64,000 nucleotides of DNA from Domibacillus epiphyticus (GCF_001975785.1 NZ_MSFI01000001.1:124001-188000), one strand, 5' to 3'. Counted from the first letter of the stretch, positions 46,387 through 57,551 are shown. A program made the numbers and translations. The notes: generated by a model not told the origin, from the sequence alone.

Positions 46387-46420
46387 GAGGATGACCGGCT
46401 TTTGCCGCTCATCCTTTTCT
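46387..46420 (+). terminator. Terminator-like hairpin between proS and polC
   Basis: A stem AGGATGA/TCATCCT with inner CGGC/GCCG around a TTTT loop (46388-46415) is followed by TTTCT. It ends 18 bases before the polC start. Confidence 0.8.
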
Positions 46421-46438
46421 ACGTAAGGGGGAAAAAGC

Positions 46439-49400
46439 ATGAATGGAGATACATCCAGCGGCCGGAGTCGATTTTTAATATTGCTGGATCAGCTTCGTCT
46501 TACAGAAGACGCAGTCGTCCAGCATTTTCAACATACGGAAATAAAAAAATTGACTGTGTTGAAACAGGAGAAAAAGTGGCATTTTGTTTTTTCAGCGCAG
46601 ACCATTATCCCGTGCCGTGTTTTAATGAGATTTGCGGATGCGCTCAGCAGTACGTTTTCTTCTTTTGCATCGGTCACATTTAGCATCGAAATTAATGAGA
46701 GATCATGTACTTCGGAGGATATTACAGACTACTGGACTTACTGCATCCGGCAGCTTGAAGGCATTGCGCCGCCTCTTCTGGCTGCATTAAATGAACAAAA
46801 ACCGGGAGTGTCCGGCACGAAATTAATCATACAAACACAAAATGAAATGGAAGGAATGGCGCTTAAAAATAAATACGGCCGCCGCCTTTGTGAAGTATAT
46901 GAAAGTTTAGGATTTCCGCCGCTTACATTTGATGTGCAGGTGTCAGAGAAAGCACAAAATGAGGAGTATGAGAAATTTCTCGAAGAAAAGCGAAAAGAAG
47001 ACGCTGAACGGGCAAGACAGGCTGTTATCGACATGCAAAACCGGGCGAAAGAACAAGAGGCTGGTGCTGTGGAAGATTCGGGTCCTGTAACGATTGGCTA
47101 CACGATTAAAGCAGACAGTGAATTTAAACGGCTTGAGGAAATTATCGATGAAGAACGCCGCATTGCGTCCGAGGGCTATATTTTTGATGCGGAAACGAAA
47201 GAACTGCGCAGCGGCCGCACATTACTTACGTTTAAAATCACCGATTATACGGATTCATTAATGGTTAAAATGTTTTCCCGCGACAAAGAAGATGCGGCGA
47301 TGTTTAACCGTGTCAAAAAAGGGATGTGGGTCCGCGTAAGAGGATCAGTTCAAAATGATACATTTGTGCGTGACCTTGTTATGATTGCAAACGATATAAA
47401 TGAAATTCGGCCTCCGTCGCGAGAAGATACAGCAGAGAGTAAACGTGTTGAGCTTCATCTGCATTCACCTATGAGCCAGATGGATGCGGTCACGTCAATC
47501 AGCACACTTGTCGGCCAGGCTAAAAAATGGGGTCATTCGGCAATTGCAATTACGGATCATGCGGTCGCACAGTCGTTTCCGGAAGCCTACAGCGCTGGAA
47601 AAAAGAACGGCATTAAAATATTGTACGGAATGGAAGCGAATTTGGTCGATGACGGGGTGCCGATTGCCTATGAAGATGCGGATCGGGAACTGGCAACGGA
47701 TACGTTCGTTGTATTCGACGTCGAGACAACCGGTCTATCCGCTGTATATGACACGATTATTGAGCTTGCTGCTGTCAAAATAAAAGACGGAGACATTATT
47801 GACCGGTTTGAGCGGTTTGCCAATCCCCATCATCCGCTGTCGGCGACAACGATCGAATTAACGGGGATCACCGACGAAATGGTGAGAGATGCGCCAGACG
47901 TTGACGAAGCGCTTCGTGATTTTAAAGAATGGTGCGGCGATGCGATTTTAGTTGCCCATAATGCATCATTTGATATGGGCTTTATTCAAACGGGTTATCA
48001 GAAATATGGAATTGGACGAGCAGGAAATCCAGTCATTGACACGCTGGAACTAGCGCGTCTTTTGTATCCCGATATGAAAAATCATCGTCTTAATACACTC
48101 GCGAAAAAATTTGACGTAGAATTAACCCAGCATCACCGGGCGATTTATGATGCCGAAGCGACTGGATATATTTTATTGAAGCTGTTAAAAGACGCTGATG
48201 AAAAAGGCATTAAACGGCACAATGAATTTAATAATTATATGGGTGAAGGCGGTGCTTACAAGCGGGCTCGTCCATATCACTGCACGATTTTGGCGCAAAA
48301 TGCGGAAGGGTTAAAAAACTTGTTTAAGCTTGTCTCCCTATCACATATTAATTATTTTTACAGAGTGCCGCGCATTCCACGTTCCGTTTTGCAAAAACAC
48401 CGGAACGGCCTATTGATTGGCTCCGGCTGTAATAAAGGTGAAGTGTTCGAAGCAATGATGCAAAAAGGGATTGAAGAAGCGCGCCAAGCGGCAGAGTTTT
48501 ATGATTATCTTGAGGTGCAGCCGAAACCGGTTCATGCTCCGCTTATTGAAATGGAACTGGTTAAAGATGAAGCAGGGCTTGAGGATATTATTCATAATAT
48601 TATTCAGCTTGGGGAAGAAATGGACAAGCTGGTTGTCGCAACGGGAAATGTGCATTATTTAAATGAAGAAGACAAGGTGTACCGCCATATTCTCATTTCC
48701 TCTATGGGCGGTGCGAATCCGCTGAACCGTCAGACGCTGCCGGACGTCCATTTTCGGACAACAAACGAAATGCTTGATACATTTTCTTTTCTTGGATCAG
48801 AGAAAGCGCATGAAATCGTTGTTGAAAACACAAATAAAATTGCTGATCTGATAGAAGACGTAAAGCCGATCAAAGATGATTTGTATACGCCGAAAATTGA
48901 AGGCGCCGACGAAGAAATGCGTGAAATGAGTTATGGGATGGCGAGAAGTATTTATGGAGATGAACTGCCGGAGATAGTGGAAGCCCGCCTTGAAAAAGAA
49001 TTAAAAAGCATCATCGGGCACGGGTTTGCCGTTATTTACCTGATCTCACATAAACTTGTGAAAAAGTCACTTGATGACGGTTATCTTGTAGGCTCCCGTG
49101 GTTCCGTAGGATCATCATTCGTCGCAACGATGACGGAAATTACGGAAGTGAATCCGCTGCCCCCGCATTATGTTTGTCCGACATGCAAAAAATCGGAGTT
49201 TTTTGATGATGGATCGGTAGGGTCCGGATTTGATCTGCCGGACAAAGACTGTCCGGACTGTGGCATCCCGTACAGAAAAGACGGACACGACATTCCATTT
49301 GAAACATTCCTTGGCTTTAAAGGAGATAAAGTACCGGATATTGATCTAAACTTTTCTGGCGAGTATCAGCCGCGGGCCCATAACTATACGAAAGAGCTGT

Positions 49401-50755
49401 TCGGCGAAGAGTATGTCTATAGAGCAGGAACGATCGGCACAGTGGCGGAAAAAACAGCGTATGGATACGTGAAAAAGTACGCAGAAGAGTATACAAAGCA
49501 ATACCGAAGCGCTGAAGTGGATCGTTTAGTTTCGGGCTGTACGGGTGTCAAACGGACGACAGGCCAGCATCCCGGCGGTATTATTGTTGTTCCTGATTAC
49601 ATGGACATATATGACTTTTCTCCAATTCAGTATCCGGCTGATTCCGATAAATCAGAGTGGAAAACAACACACTTTGATTTTCATTCAATACATGACAACT
49701 TGTTGAAACTCGATATTCTTGGGCACGACGATCCAACGGTCATCCGCATGCTGCAGGATTTATCCGGCATTGATCCAAAAACAATTCCGACTGATGATCC
49801 GGAAGTAATGAAAATTTTTAGTGGGACGGAATCACTTGGTGTAACGGAAGAGCAGATTATGTGCAAAACAGGTACGCTTGGCATTCCGGAATTTGGCACT
49901 CGGTTCGTTCGTCAAATGCTTGAAGAAACAAAACCAACGACATTTTCAGAACTTGTTCAGATTTCCGGTCTGTCGCATGGAACGGACGTATGGCTGGGCA
50001 ATGCCCAGGAATTAATTCAAAACGGCATCTGCGAATTGTCTGACGTAATCGGCTGCCGCGATGATATTATGGTGTATTTAATTTATCAGGGACTCGATCC
50101 GGCATTCGCCTTTAAAATCATGGAATCCGTCCGTAAAGGAAAAGGGTTGTCTGACGAAATGGAAGAAGAGATGCGTAAAAATGAAGTGCCGGAATGGTAT
50201 ATTGATTCATGTAAAAAAATCAAATACATGTTCCCGAAAGCCCATGCTGCCGCGTACGTGTTAATGGCTGTTCGTATTGCATACTTTAAAGTGCATTTGC
50301 CGTTATTATATTACGCTGCATACTTTACAGTACGGGCAGAAGACTTTGAAATTGACGTGATGTCGAGAGGATCTGCAGCGATTAAAGCATTATTGCAGGA
50401 AATTAATTCAAAAGGGCTTGATGCTTCACCAAAAGAAAAGAACTTAATGACTGTTCTCGAGCTAGCCTTGGAAATGGTAGAACGCGGCTTTACATTTAAA
50501 AAAGTCGATCTTTACCGGTCAAGTGCTGATGAATTCATCATTGACGGTGATTCACTTATCCCGCCGTTTAACGCTCTTCCTGGTTTAGGAACGAATGCGG
50601 CGAAAAATATTGTCGCAGCGCGGGGAAATGGTGAATTTTTATCAAAAGAAGACTTGCAGCAGCGTGGAAAAGTGTCGAAAACGATTATGGAATATTTGGA
50701 GAAAATGGGCTGCCTTGATGCGCTGCCTGACCAAAATCAGCTGTCGTTATTCTAA
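46439..50755 (+). CDS. polC: DNA polymerase III alpha subunit, PolC type
   Basis: Main replicative polymerase of low-GC Gram-positives. The N-terminal and OB-fold regions span about residues 1-330. The PHP domain starts at about 337 ([20 protein letters not shown]) and is interrupted by the DEDD 3'-5' exonuclease (from about 422, [20 protein letters not shown]). The polymerase palm has [16 protein letters not shown] near 966. A zinc motif CPTCKKSEF...CPDCGIPY is present. It is 1438 residues, against 1437 in B. subtilis. GGGGGAAAAAGC precedes the ATG. Confidence 0.98.
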   Translation: MNGDTSSGRSRFLILLDQLRLTEDAVVQHFQHTEIKKLTVLKQEKKWHFVFSAQTIIPCRVLMRFADALSSTFSSFASVTFSIEINERSCTSEDITDYWTYCIRQLEGIAPPLLAALNEQKPGVSGTKLIIQTQNEMEGMALKNKYGRRLCEVYESLGFPPLTFDVQVSEKAQNEEYEKFLEEKRKEDAERARQAVIDMQNRAKEQEAGAVEDSGPVTIGYTIKADSEFKRLEEIIDEERRIASEGYIFDAETKELRSGRTLLTFKITDYTDSLMVKMFSRDKEDAAMFNRVKKGMWVRVRGSVQNDTFVRDLVMIANDINEIRPPSREDTAESKRVELHLHSPMSQMDAVTSISTLVGQAKKWGHSAIAITDHAVAQSFPEAYSAGKKNGIKILYGMEANLVDDGVPIAYEDADRELATDTFVVFDVETTGLSAVYDTIIELAAVKIKDGDIIDRFERFANPHHPLSATTIELTGITDEMVRDAPDVDEALRDFKEWCGDAILVAHNASFDMGFIQTGYQKYGIGRAGNPVIDTLELARLLYPDMKNHRLNTLAKKFDVELTQHHRAIYDAEATGYILLKLLKDADEKGIKRHNEFNNYMGEGGAYKRARPYHCTILAQNAEGLKNLFKLVSLSHINYFYRVPRIPRSVLQKHRNGLLIGSGCNKGEVFEAMMQKGIEEARQAAEFYDYLEVQPKPVHAPLIEMELVKDEAGLEDIIHNIIQLGEEMDKLVVATGNVHYLNEEDKVYRHILISSMGGANPLNRQTLPDVHFRTTNEMLDTFSFLGSEKAHEIVVENTNKIADLIEDVKPIKDDLYTPKIEGADEEMREMSYGMARSIYGDELPEIVEARLEKELKSIIGHGFAVIYLISHKLVKKSLDDGYLVGSRGSVGSSFVATMTEITEVNPLPPHYVCPTCKKSEFFDDGSVGSGFDLPDKDCPDCGIPYRKDGHDIPFETFLGFKGDKVPDIDLNFSGEYQPRAHNYTKELFGEEYVYRAGTIGTVAEKTAYGYVKKYAEEYTKQYRSAEVDRLVSGCTGVKRTTGQHPGGIIVVPDYMDIYDFSPIQYPADSDKSEWKTTHFDFHSIHDNLLKLDILGHDDPTVIRMLQDLSGIDPKTIPTDDPEVMKIFSGTESLGVTEEQIMCKTGTLGIPEFGTRFVRQMLEETKPTTFSELVQISGLSHGTDVWLGNAQELIQNGICELSDVIGCRDDIMVYLIYQGLDPAFAFKIMESVRKGKGLSDEMEEEMRKNEVPEWYIDSCKKIKYMFPKAHAAAYVLMAVRIAYFKVHLPLLYYAAYFTVRAEDFEIDVMSRGSAAIKALLQEINSKGLDASPKEKNLMTVLELALEMVERGFTFKKVDLYRSSADEFIIDGDSLIPPFNALPGLGTNAAKNIVAARGNGEFLSKEDLQQRGKVSKTIMEYLEKMGCLDALPDQNQLSLF

Positions 50756-50756
50756 T
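50727..50756 (+). promoter_or_regulatory. Possible promoter of rimP operon inside polC end
   Basis: CTGACC (50727-50732), an 18-base spacer and TCTAAT (50751-50756) give four and five matches to the sigma-A consensus. It overlaps the polC stop codon. The call is weak. Confidence 0.35.
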
Positions 50757-50814
50757 GTGCTGTTTGCAAAAAGGGCCTTATTATGGTAGCCTTAAAGATG
50801 GAAATTGCATGATA

Positions 50815-50851
50815 ACTCTCTTCGAAAGAGTGGGCCGCCCCCACTCTTTCG
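50815..50851 (+). terminator. Attenuator-like hairpin in the rimP-nusA leader
   Basis: A 12-bp stem (CGAAAGAGTGGG at 50823 with CCCACTCTTTCG at 50840) is followed by an interrupted T tract (TGTTTGTTG). Its 5' arm can also pair with ACTCT at 50815 to form a smaller alternative hairpin. An interrupted T tract is expected for a NusA-dependent terminator, and NusA-dependent attenuation of this operon has been reported in B. subtilis. Confidence 0.65.
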
Positions 50852-50904
50852 TGTTTGTTGCGGGGATGTTCCGAAACAAATTTTTTCATGCGGGAGGATA
50901 ACAC

Positions 50905-51378
50905 ATGAGTAAAATCATCGAGACGGTAGAAAAAATCGCTTTGCCAATCATTGACGAATTACATCTTGAACTCGTTGACATGGAGTACGTAAAAGAAGGA
51001 AAAAACTGGTTTTTGCGTTTGTACATTGACAAAGAAAACGGCATTGACATTGAAGAATGTGCGGTTGTAAGTGAACGATTAAGCGAGAAACTGGATGCGC
51101 TTGATCCGGACCCTATTCCACACAATTATTTTCTGGAAGTGTCCTCGCCTGGCGCGGAAAGACCACTGAAGAAAACACAGGATTTTGAACGCGCTGTCGG
51201 TAAGTATGTCAATATAAAGCTATATGAACCAATTGATGGAGAAAAAACGTATGAAGGCACACTGCTTTCATTTGATGGTGAAGAGTTAACAGTTGAATAT
51301 GCGGTGAAAACACGCAAGAAACAATTAACTGTTGCACTTTCTAAAGTGGCAAAAGCGCGCTTAGCCGTCACATTTTAA
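50905..51378 (+). CDS. rimP: Ribosome maturation factor RimP
   Basis: Needed for 30S subunit maturation. The family pattern is visible in [40 protein letters not shown] and [20 protein letters not shown]. The length of 157 residues is typical. GCGGGAGGA precedes the ATG. It is the first gene of the rimP-nusA-infB operon. Confidence 0.96.
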   Translation: MSKIIETVEKIALPIIDELHLELVDMEYVKEGKNWFLRLYIDKENGIDIEECAVVSERLSEKLDALDPDPIPHNYFLEVSSPGAERPLKKTQDFERAVGKYVNIKLYEPIDGEKTYEGTLLSFDGEELTVEYAVKTRKKQLTVALSKVAKARLAVTF

Positions 51379-51418
51379 AAAATTTAATAAGATATTTACG
51401 TAAGGAGGCTTTTGGCCA

Positions 51419-52558
51419 ATGAGCTCAGAGCTATATGATGCCCTTCTTTATCTTGAAAAAGAAAAAGGAATTGAACGAAATTTATTAATTGATGCAATTG
51501 AAGCGGCACTTGTTTCCGCATATAAACGAAATTTTAACCAGGCGCAAAACGTTCGGGTAGATTTAAATCTTGAAGGCGGTTCGATGCGTGTGTTTGCCCG
51601 CAAAGAAGTTGTGGACGAAGTATTTGATTCACGCCTTGAAATTGCCGCACCAGATGCTGCGTTAATTAACCCGGCTTATGAAATCGGGGATATAGTTGAA
51701 ATGGAAGTGACTCCGAAAGATTTCGGCCGTATTGCAGCGCAGGCGGCAAAGCAGGTTGTTACACAACGTGTACGCGAAGCGGAACGAGGTATTATTTATT
51801 CTGAATTTATCGACCGCGAAGAAGATATTATGACAGGCATTGTTCAGCGTCAGGATGCACGTTTTATATATGTGAGCCTTGGTAAAATTGAGGCGCTGCT
51901 GCCGCAGTCAGAGCAAATGCCAAACGAAACATATAAGCCTCATGACCGGATTAAAGTTTTTATTACGAAAGTGGAGCGGACGACAAAAGGGCCGCAAATT
52001 TTTGTATCTCGTACTCACCCAGGGTTATTAAAGCGTTTATTTGAAATTGAAGTTCCGGAAATTTTTGACGGTACGGTTGAAATTCGCTCTGTATCACGTG
52101 AAGCAGGGGACCGTTCGAAAATCTCGGTTCATGCGGAAAATCCGGAAGTGGATCCGGTCGGTGCATGTGTCGGTCCGAAAGGAAACCGCGTTCAGGCGAT
52201 TGTGAACGAGTTAAAAGGTGAAAAAATTGATATCGTCAAATGGTCCGATGATCCAGTTGTTTTCGTTGCGAACGCACTCAGCCCGGCGAAAGTTGTCGAA
52301 GTAAGCGTGGATGAAGAAAATAAAGCCACTACCGTGATCGTTCCTGACTATCAATTATCCCTTGCAATTGGAAAACGCGGTCAAAATGCACGTCTTGCTG
52401 CAAAATTAACCGGCTGGAAAATCGACATTAAAAGTGAAACAGATGCACGCGCGGCAGGCATTTATCCATCTGAAAACAGCAAGCTGAATGACCAGGATGA
52501 TGAGTTTGAGTCTACTAATGACAACCTTGAAGATTTCTTTTCAGAAGAAATCGAATAA
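51419..52558 (+). CDS. nusA: Transcription termination/antitermination factor NusA
   Basis: RNA polymerase-binding factor that affects pausing and termination. The N-terminal domain (about residues 1-130), S1 domain (about 135-200, GIVQRQDARFIYVSLGKIEA), KH1 (about 230-275, VGACVGPKGNRVQAIVNELK) and KH2 (about 300-350, LAIGKRGQNARLAAKLTGWK) are in order. There is no C-terminal acidic repeat domain as in E. coli. It is 379 residues (B. subtilis 371). AAGGAGG precedes the ATG. Confidence 0.98.
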   Translation: MSSELYDALLYLEKEKGIERNLLIDAIEAALVSAYKRNFNQAQNVRVDLNLEGGSMRVFARKEVVDEVFDSRLEIAAPDAALINPAYEIGDIVEMEVTPKDFGRIAAQAAKQVVTQRVREAERGIIYSEFIDREEDIMTGIVQRQDARFIYVSLGKIEALLPQSEQMPNETYKPHDRIKVFITKVERTTKGPQIFVSRTHPGLLKRLFEIEVPEIFDGTVEIRSVSREAGDRSKISVHAENPEVDPVGACVGPKGNRVQAIVNELKGEKIDIVKWSDDPVVFVANALSPAKVVEVSVDEENKATTVIVPDYQLSLAIGKRGQNARLAAKLTGWKIDIKSETDARAAGIYPSENSKLNDQDDEFESTNDNLEDFFSEEIE

Positions 52559-52570
52559 GGAGGGACAGCG

Positions 52571-52846
52571 ATGCCTGTACCGAAAAAAATCCCGCTCCGT
52601 AAATGTGCGGCAACGGGAGAAATGAAACCGAAAAAAGAAATGATCCGAATCGTACGTTCAAAAGAAGGCGAAGTATCTGTCGATCCGACTGGTAAAAAAT
52701 CTGGGCGCGGAACATATGTCTCTAAAACGAGAGAAGCGGTGGAAACGGCAAAGAAAAAAAATGTTCTTGCCCGTCAGCTTAGCGCAGAAGTACCATCGTC
52801 TATTTACGATGAACTGCTGGAATTCATCACAAAGGACGAAAAATAA
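52571..52846 (+). CDS. ylxR: YlxR (RnpM), DUF448 RNA-binding protein
   Basis: A 91-residue basic protein conserved after nusA. The signature [20 protein letters not shown], then [20 protein letters not shown] is complete. In B. subtilis it is known as a modulator of RNase P (RnpM) and was earlier linked to gene regulation. AAGGAGG overlaps the nusA stop codon, 7 bases before the ATG. Confidence 0.93.
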   Translation: MPVPKKIPLRKCAATGEMKPKKEMIRIVRSKEGEVSVDPTGKKSGRGTYVSKTREAVETAKKKNVLARQLSAEVPSSIYDELLEFITKDEK

Positions 52847-52847
52847 A

Positions 52848-53156
52848 ATGGCTGGACCCAAATGGACATCCTTTTTAGGACTTGCAAACCGGGCCGGTAA
52901 AATTATTTCCGGTGAGGAATTAACCGTTAAAGAAATTCAGCGCGGCAATGCAAAACTCGTGATTTTATCAGAGGATGCATCGCGCAATACAGAAAAGAAA
53001 ATTACCGATAAGGCTGCTTTTTACCGCGTACCGGTCAGGCGTATACAAGACCGGGAGGCACTGGGTCAGGCGATTGGCAAAGATGCCCGTGTCGTCGTGG
53101 CCGTAACGGATGCCGGATTCGCGAAAAAGTTGAAGGCACTTATCGACGGGGAATGA
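52848..53156 (+). CDS. ylxQ: YlxQ, L7Ae-family RNA-binding protein
   Basis: Small L7Ae/L30e/S12e-like protein (102 residues) that binds kink-turn-like RNA in related families. Motifs are [20 protein letters not shown] and [20 protein letters not shown], then [20 protein letters not shown] 52848 is chosen; the in-frame start 52716 lies inside ylxR. It starts one base after the ylxR stop, so it is probably translated by coupling. Confidence 0.93.
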   Translation: MAGPKWTSFLGLANRAGKIISGEELTVKEIQRGNAKLVILSEDASRNTEKKITDKAAFYRVPVRRIQDREALGQAIGKDARVVVAVTDAGFAKKLKALIDGE

Positions 53157-53193
53157 CCAAAAAAAATGGTCATGACAAGGAGGCTATTCAAAC

Positions 53194-55200
53194 TTGGATA
53201 ATAAATCGAACAACCAACAATCAGCGAATAAATCATCAAGTAAGCCGGCACAAAACCGTGGACCGGCAAAACCGAAACCAACAGGTTCAAAACCAGGCGC
53301 ACAGCAAAAGCAAGGAGGCGGCGCACGCGGCGGCTCGAAGCCTGGACAGCGCGGAATTAATGGCGGACCGCGTGGGAAAGGCCGTTCAGGCGGACAGCGT
53401 AAAGGAGCTCCAAAACCGCAGATGCCGGTGAAAAAGAAAGAAATCCCAGAAAAAATCGTATTCTCAGGTTCATTGACAGTAGCCGAACTGGCGAAAAAAA
53501 TGAACGTTGAACCATCAGACGTTATTAAAAAGTTGTTCATGCTTGGTGTTATGGCGACAATCAATCAAGAGCTTGATAAAGACGCGATTGAACTAGTGGC
53601 AAGTGAGTTTAATGTCGAGGTAGAAGAAGAAATTTTAATTGATAAAGCGGACCTTGAAACGTATTTTGAAGATGAAGATGCAGAAGAAAATGCAGTTGAA
53701 CGTCCGGCAGTCGTAACGATTATGGGTCACGTTGACCATGGGAAAACAACGCTTCTTGATTCGATTCGCAACACGAAAGTGACAGAAGGCGAAGCAGGCG
53801 GCATTACTCAGCATATCGGTGCTTACCAGGCTGAAACAAATGGCAAAAAAATTACGTTCCTTGATACACCGGGACATGCTGCATTTACAACGATGCGTGC
53901 AAGAGGCGCAAAAGTAACAGATATTACGATTCTTGTAGTCGCAGCGGATGATGGCGTTATGCCTCAGACAGTTGAAGCGATCAACCATGCGAAAGCAGCG
54001 GAAGTGCCCATTATTGTAGCTGTAAATAAAATCGATAAGCCGGCAGCAAATCCGGATCGTGTTATGCAAGAGTTGACAGAACACGGCCTTGTTCCTGAAG
54101 CGTGGGGCGGCGAAACGATTTTTGTTCCACTCTCGGCTAAGAACGGTGAAGGTATTGATACGTTGCTTGAAATGATTCTTCTCGTTGCAGAAGTAGAAGA
54201 GTTAAAAGCAGATCCGAAGCGCAAAGCAATGGGTACAGTAATTGAAGCTGAACTTGACAAAGGCCGTGGTTCCGTTGCGACTTTGCTCGTTCAAAATGGT
54301 ACGCTGAATGTCGGCGATCCAATTGTTGTCGGCAATACATTTGGCCGCGTTCGCGCCATGGTCAATGATATTGGCCGCCGTGTCAAAACAGCTGGTCCAT
54401 CGACGCCGGTTGAAATTACGGGTTTGAATGAAGTGCCACTTGCAGGCGACCGTTTCGTAGTATTTGAAGACGAAAAAACAGCGCGTCAAATCGGTGAGTC
54501 ACGAGCGCAGGAAGCTTTGCTTGCACAGCGTTCAGAAAAAACAAAAGTAAGCCTTGATAATTTGTTTGAACACATGAAGCAGGGTGAAATGAAAGATTTG
54601 AACATCGTCTTAAAAGCTGACGTACAAGGTTCTGTCGAAGCTGTAGCGGCAGCTCTTCAAAAAATTGAAGTAGAAGGCGTCAACGTGAAAATCATCCATA
54701 CAGGTGCTGGTGCAATTACTGAATCTGATATTATTCTAGCTTCTGCATCAAACGCAATTGTCATCGGATTTAATGTACGGCCTGATGTGAATGCGAAGCG
54801 TACGGCTGAAGCTGAGGAAGTAGAAGTGCGTCTTCACCGCATTATTTATAAAGTAATCGAAGAAATTGAAGCAGCGATGAAAGGTATGCTTGATCCGGAA
54901 TTTGAAGAAAAAATTATCGGCCAGGCAGAAGTTCGTCAAACATTCAAAGTATCCAAAATCGGTACGATTGCCGGAAGCTATGTAACAGAAGGAAAAATTA
55001 CACGCGATTCCGGCGTGCGGTTAATCCGCGACGGCATCGTCATTTTCGAAGGCGAAGTCGATGCTTTGAAGCGATTTAAAGACGATGCAAAAGAAGTAGC
55101 GCAAGGTTATGAGTGCGGAATTACAATTCGCGGTTTCAATGATGTAAAAGAAGGAGATATTATTGAAGCGTTTATCGAACAGGAAATCGAGCGCAAATAA
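53194..55200 (+). CDS. infB: Translation initiation factor IF-2, short N-terminal form
   Basis: Positions initiator tRNA on the ribosome. After a Lys/Gly/Gln-rich disordered segment (residues 1-85) there is one IF2-N subdomain ([24 protein letters not shown], about 90-140), then the G domain ([20 protein letters not shown] near 172-191, [27 protein letters not shown]) and domains II-IV. It is 668 residues; B. subtilis has 716 and begins with a further IF2-N subdomain (MRVYEYAK-type), absent here. The start is TTG 53194, with AAGGAGG 10 bases upstream. Confidence 0.96.
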   Translation: MDNKSNNQQSANKSSSKPAQNRGPAKPKPTGSKPGAQQKQGGGARGGSKPGQRGINGGPRGKGRSGGQRKGAPKPQMPVKKKEIPEKIVFSGSLTVAELAKKMNVEPSDVIKKLFMLGVMATINQELDKDAIELVASEFNVEVEEEILIDKADLETYFEDEDAEENAVERPAVVTIMGHVDHGKTTLLDSIRNTKVTEGEAGGITQHIGAYQAETNGKKITFLDTPGHAAFTTMRARGAKVTDITILVVAADDGVMPQTVEAINHAKAAEVPIIVAVNKIDKPAANPDRVMQELTEHGLVPEAWGGETIFVPLSAKNGEGIDTLLEMILLVAEVEELKADPKRKAMGTVIEAELDKGRGSVATLLVQNGTLNVGDPIVVGNTFGRVRAMVNDIGRRVKTAGPSTPVEITGLNEVPLAGDRFVVFEDEKTARQIGESRAQEALLAQRSEKTKVSLDNLFEHMKQGEMKDLNIVLKADVQGSVEAVAAALQKIEVEGVNVKIIHTGAGAITESDIILASASNAIVIGFNVRPDVNAKRTAEAEEVEVRLHRIIYKVIEEIEAAMKGMLDPEFEEKIIGQAEVRQTFKVSKIGTIAGSYVTEGKITRDSGVRLIRDGIVIFEGEVDALKRFKDDAKEVAQGYECGITIRGFNDVKEGDIIEAFIEQEIERK

Positions 55201-55225
55201 CCTTTCGTTTTAAGGGGTGGTATAC

Positions 55226-55579
55226 ATGACAATGCGTTCAAATCGTGTCGCAGAACAAATGAAAAAAGAATTGACGGATATTTTAAGCCGGAAAGTAAAA
55301 GATCCGCGTATCGGTTTTTTAACCGTAACGGATGTAGAAGTAACAGGTGACTTGCAGCAGGCAACGGTATATATAACGGTGCTTGGCGGTGAAGATGAGC
55401 GTGAAGGAACATTAAAAGCACTCGCAAAAGCGAAAGGCTTTATCCGTTCTGAACTTGGTCAGCGAATCCGACTTCGCAAGACGCCGGAGCTTATGTTTGA
55501 ATTCGATGAATCCGTAGCATATGGAAACAGAATTGATTCTCTCTTAAGAGAAATTGGTGATTCAGACGATCCGTCCTAA
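55226..55579 (+). CDS. rbfA: 30S ribosome-binding factor RbfA
   Basis: Assists maturation of 16S rRNA. Motifs are [40 protein letters not shown] and [20 protein letters not shown]. The 117-residue length is usual. ATG 55226 is chosen, with AAGGGGTGG 6 bases upstream. It follows infB directly; the gene ylxP, which lies between them in B. subtilis, is missing. Confidence 0.96.
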   Translation: MTMRSNRVAEQMKKELTDILSRKVKDPRIGFLTVTDVEVTGDLQQATVYITVLGGEDEREGTLKALAKAKGFIRSELGQRIRLRKTPELMFEFDESVAYGNRIDSLLREIGDSDDPS

Positions 55580-55586
55580 AAAAATG

Positions 55587-55639
55587 AGATGCCATGACAG
55601 CAGCGGACCAGGTCTGCTGTTTGTCTGGCATCTTTTTTT
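55587..55639 (+). terminator. Two-stem intrinsic terminator after rbfA
   Basis: AGATGCCA (55587) pairs with TGGCATCT (55626), and ACAGCAG (55597) pairs with CTGCTGT (55614) inside. The outer stem is followed by TTTTTTA. It stands between rbfA and truB. Confidence 0.85.
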
Positions 55640-55659
55640 ATGAACAAGGAGGAGTAAAA

Positions 55660-56553
55660 ATGAACGGAATTTTACCGCTCTGGAAAGAAAAAGGCATGAC
55701 ATCACACGACTGTGTTTTTAAAGTACGCAAAATATTGAAAACAAAAAAAGTCGGGCATACCGGCACGCTCGACCCCGATGTGGAAGGGGTATTGCCCCTT
55801 TGCATTGGAAAAGCGACTCGTCTCGCTGAATATATAACAGAGAGCGGAAAAATGTATGAAGCGGAAGTCACAATTGGCGTTTCAACAGAAACAGAAGATG
55901 CATCCGGTGCGGTTATTGAAATAAAAAAAGTGGAGACACCCATTACCGAAGAACAATTGCTGCCGGTATTTGACCAGTTAACAGGCCGAATTGAGCAAAC
56001 ACCGCCCATGTATTCTGCTGTAAAAGTGAATGGAAAGCGCCTTTATGAATATGCGCGTGCGGGCCAGACCGTAGAGCGCCCTTCTAGAATCGTAACCATT
56101 GATCATATTGAACTGGTCAGCAGCATTACACACGATGAAGACACTGCCCGTTTTACCATTCGCGTGGCGTGTGGAAAAGGGACATACATCCGAACGCTTG
56201 CGGTTATGATCGGTGAAGCTCTGGGCTATCCTGCTCATATGTCGAAACTTGTACGCACAAGTTCAGGCGGGTTTTATAAAAAAGACTGCGTGACATTGTC
56301 AGAGCTAGCTGAAAGAACACCGGAAGACGTGTTAAAACCGGTCGAAATTGCGGTTTCTCATTTGCCCAAGTGGGACGTAAATGATACAGTAGCAGTAATG
56401 ATAAAAAATGGGGCAGTACTCCCGGTGCCTTCTGACTGGCCGGACGGGGAAAAAGAAACAGCGGTATTTTTGAATGGACAGCTGCTGGCGATTTATCAAC
56501 TTCATCCGGAAAAAAGAGGGAAAATGAAGCCGGTTAAAGTAATGCCAGACTGA
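55660..56553 (+). CDS. truB: tRNA pseudouridine(55) synthase TruB
   Basis: Converts U55 of tRNA to pseudouridine. The catalytic Asp38 is in KVGHTGTLDPDVEGVLPLCI. Also seen are GRIEQTPPMYSAVKVNGKRL, YEYARAGQ and CGKGTYIRTLAVMIGEALGY. It is 297 residues (B. subtilis 309). ATG 55660 follows AAGGAGGAG at 6 bases; the upstream in-frame start at 55594 is inside the terminator. Confidence 0.97.
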   Translation: MNGILPLWKEKGMTSHDCVFKVRKILKTKKVGHTGTLDPDVEGVLPLCIGKATRLAEYITESGKMYEAEVTIGVSTETEDASGAVIEIKKVETPITEEQLLPVFDQLTGRIEQTPPMYSAVKVNGKRLYEYARAGQTVERPSRIVTIDHIELVSSITHDEDTARFTIRVACGKGTYIRTLAVMIGEALGYPAHMSKLVRTSSGGFYKKDCVTLSELAERTPEDVLKPVEIAVSHLPKWDVNDTVAVMIKNGAVLPVPSDWPDGEKETAVFLNGQLLAIYQLHPEKRGKMKPVKVMPD

Positions 56554-56574
56554 AAGAGAGACAGGTGTCAAATT

Positions 56575-57522
56575 ATGGAGATAGTGATGCTGCGTCATCC
56601 GCATGAACAAAAGAGAGAGCGCTTTGAGCCAATGGCACTCGCGCTCGGTTTTTTTGACGGCGTGCACAAAGGACATCAAAAGGTTATTTCAACTGCCAAA
56701 AAAATCGCTGACCAACATGGATGGAAAAGTGGAGTCATGACGTTTGATCCGCATCCATCCGTCGTACTCGGCCGGAAACACAGGCATATTCGCCATATTA
56801 CGCCCCTTGAGGAAAAGAAACGATTAATTGAGGAATTCGGTGTCGATTATTTGTTTATTGTCCGTTTTACATCGGATTTTGCCGCACTTGAGCCGCAGCA
56901 GTTTATAGATGAATACATTATTGGACTAAACGTTCAACATGTCATCGCTGGATTCGACTATACATATGGCCGGCTTGGAAAAGGGACAATGGAAACAATG
57001 CGATTCCATTCACGCGGGCAGTTCGAATATACAGCAGTGAATAAACTTGAATTTGAAGAAGAAAAAGTAAGTTCGACAAAGGTGCGTGACCGATTGTCAA
57101 ACGGGTTAGTCCGTGATGCATCTGACCTGCTTGGCCGGCCATACAGAATGCGGGGGACGGTTATTCATGGCGATAAAAGAGGACGGAAATTAGGTTTTCC
57201 GACCGCCAACATTGAACCAGATGATTCGTACTTTTTGCCTTTGACAGGTGTATATGCGGTGAAAATGCGTGTACAGGATAAGTGGTTTGAAGGAGTGTGC
57301 AATGTTGGCTATAGGCCGACGTTTAAAAGCCCGGACAAGCCTGTTTTATCAATTGAAGTGCATATTTTTCAGTTTAATGGAGATATATATGGAGAAGAAG
57401 TAGATGTAGACTGGTACATTCGCCTTCGGGGAGAACAAAAATTTAACGGGATTGAAGAACTATCCGCTCAAATTGAAAAAGACAAGCAGTCTGCCATCCG
57501 TTTCTTCGACAAAACTCCTTGA
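56575..57522 (+). CDS. ribF: Bifunctional riboflavin kinase/FAD synthetase
   Basis: Makes FMN and FAD from riboflavin. The N-terminal adenylyltransferase domain contains LALGFFDGVHKGHQKVISTA, MTFDPHPSVVLG and VIAGFDYTYGRLGKG. The C-terminal riboflavin kinase domain contains GTVIHGDKRGRKLGFPTANI and YRPTFKSPDKPVLSIEVHIF. It is 315 residues, as in B. subtilis (RibC, 316). No FMN riboswitch is seen upstream. Its stop codon overlaps the -35 box of rpsO. Confidence 0.96.
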   Translation: MEIVMLRHPHEQKRERFEPMALALGFFDGVHKGHQKVISTAKKIADQHGWKSGVMTFDPHPSVVLGRKHRHIRHITPLEEKKRLIEEFGVDYLFIVRFTSDFAALEPQQFIDEYIIGLNVQHVIAGFDYTYGRLGKGTMETMRFHSRGQFEYTAVNKLEFEEEKVSSTKVRDRLSNGLVRDASDLLGRPYRMRGTVIHGDKRGRKLGFPTANIEPDDSYFLPLTGVYAVKMRVQDKWFEGVCNVGYRPTFKSPDKPVLSIEVHIFQFNGDIYGEEVDVDWYIRLRGEQKFNGIEELSAQIEKDKQSAIRFFDKTP

Positions 57523-57547
57523 CCAAAGTAAATAAATTTCGTATAAT
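57519..57547 (+). promoter_or_regulatory. Sigma-A promoter of rpsO
   Basis: TTGACC (57519-57524), a 17-base spacer and a perfect TATAAT (57542-57547). The -35 box includes the stop codon of ribF. Confidence 0.82.
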
Positions 57548-57551
57548 GTAC

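Noticed and set aside
56554-56574. FMN riboswitch before ribF
   Set aside because: The truB-ribF gap is only 21 bases and cannot hold the conserved RFN structure.
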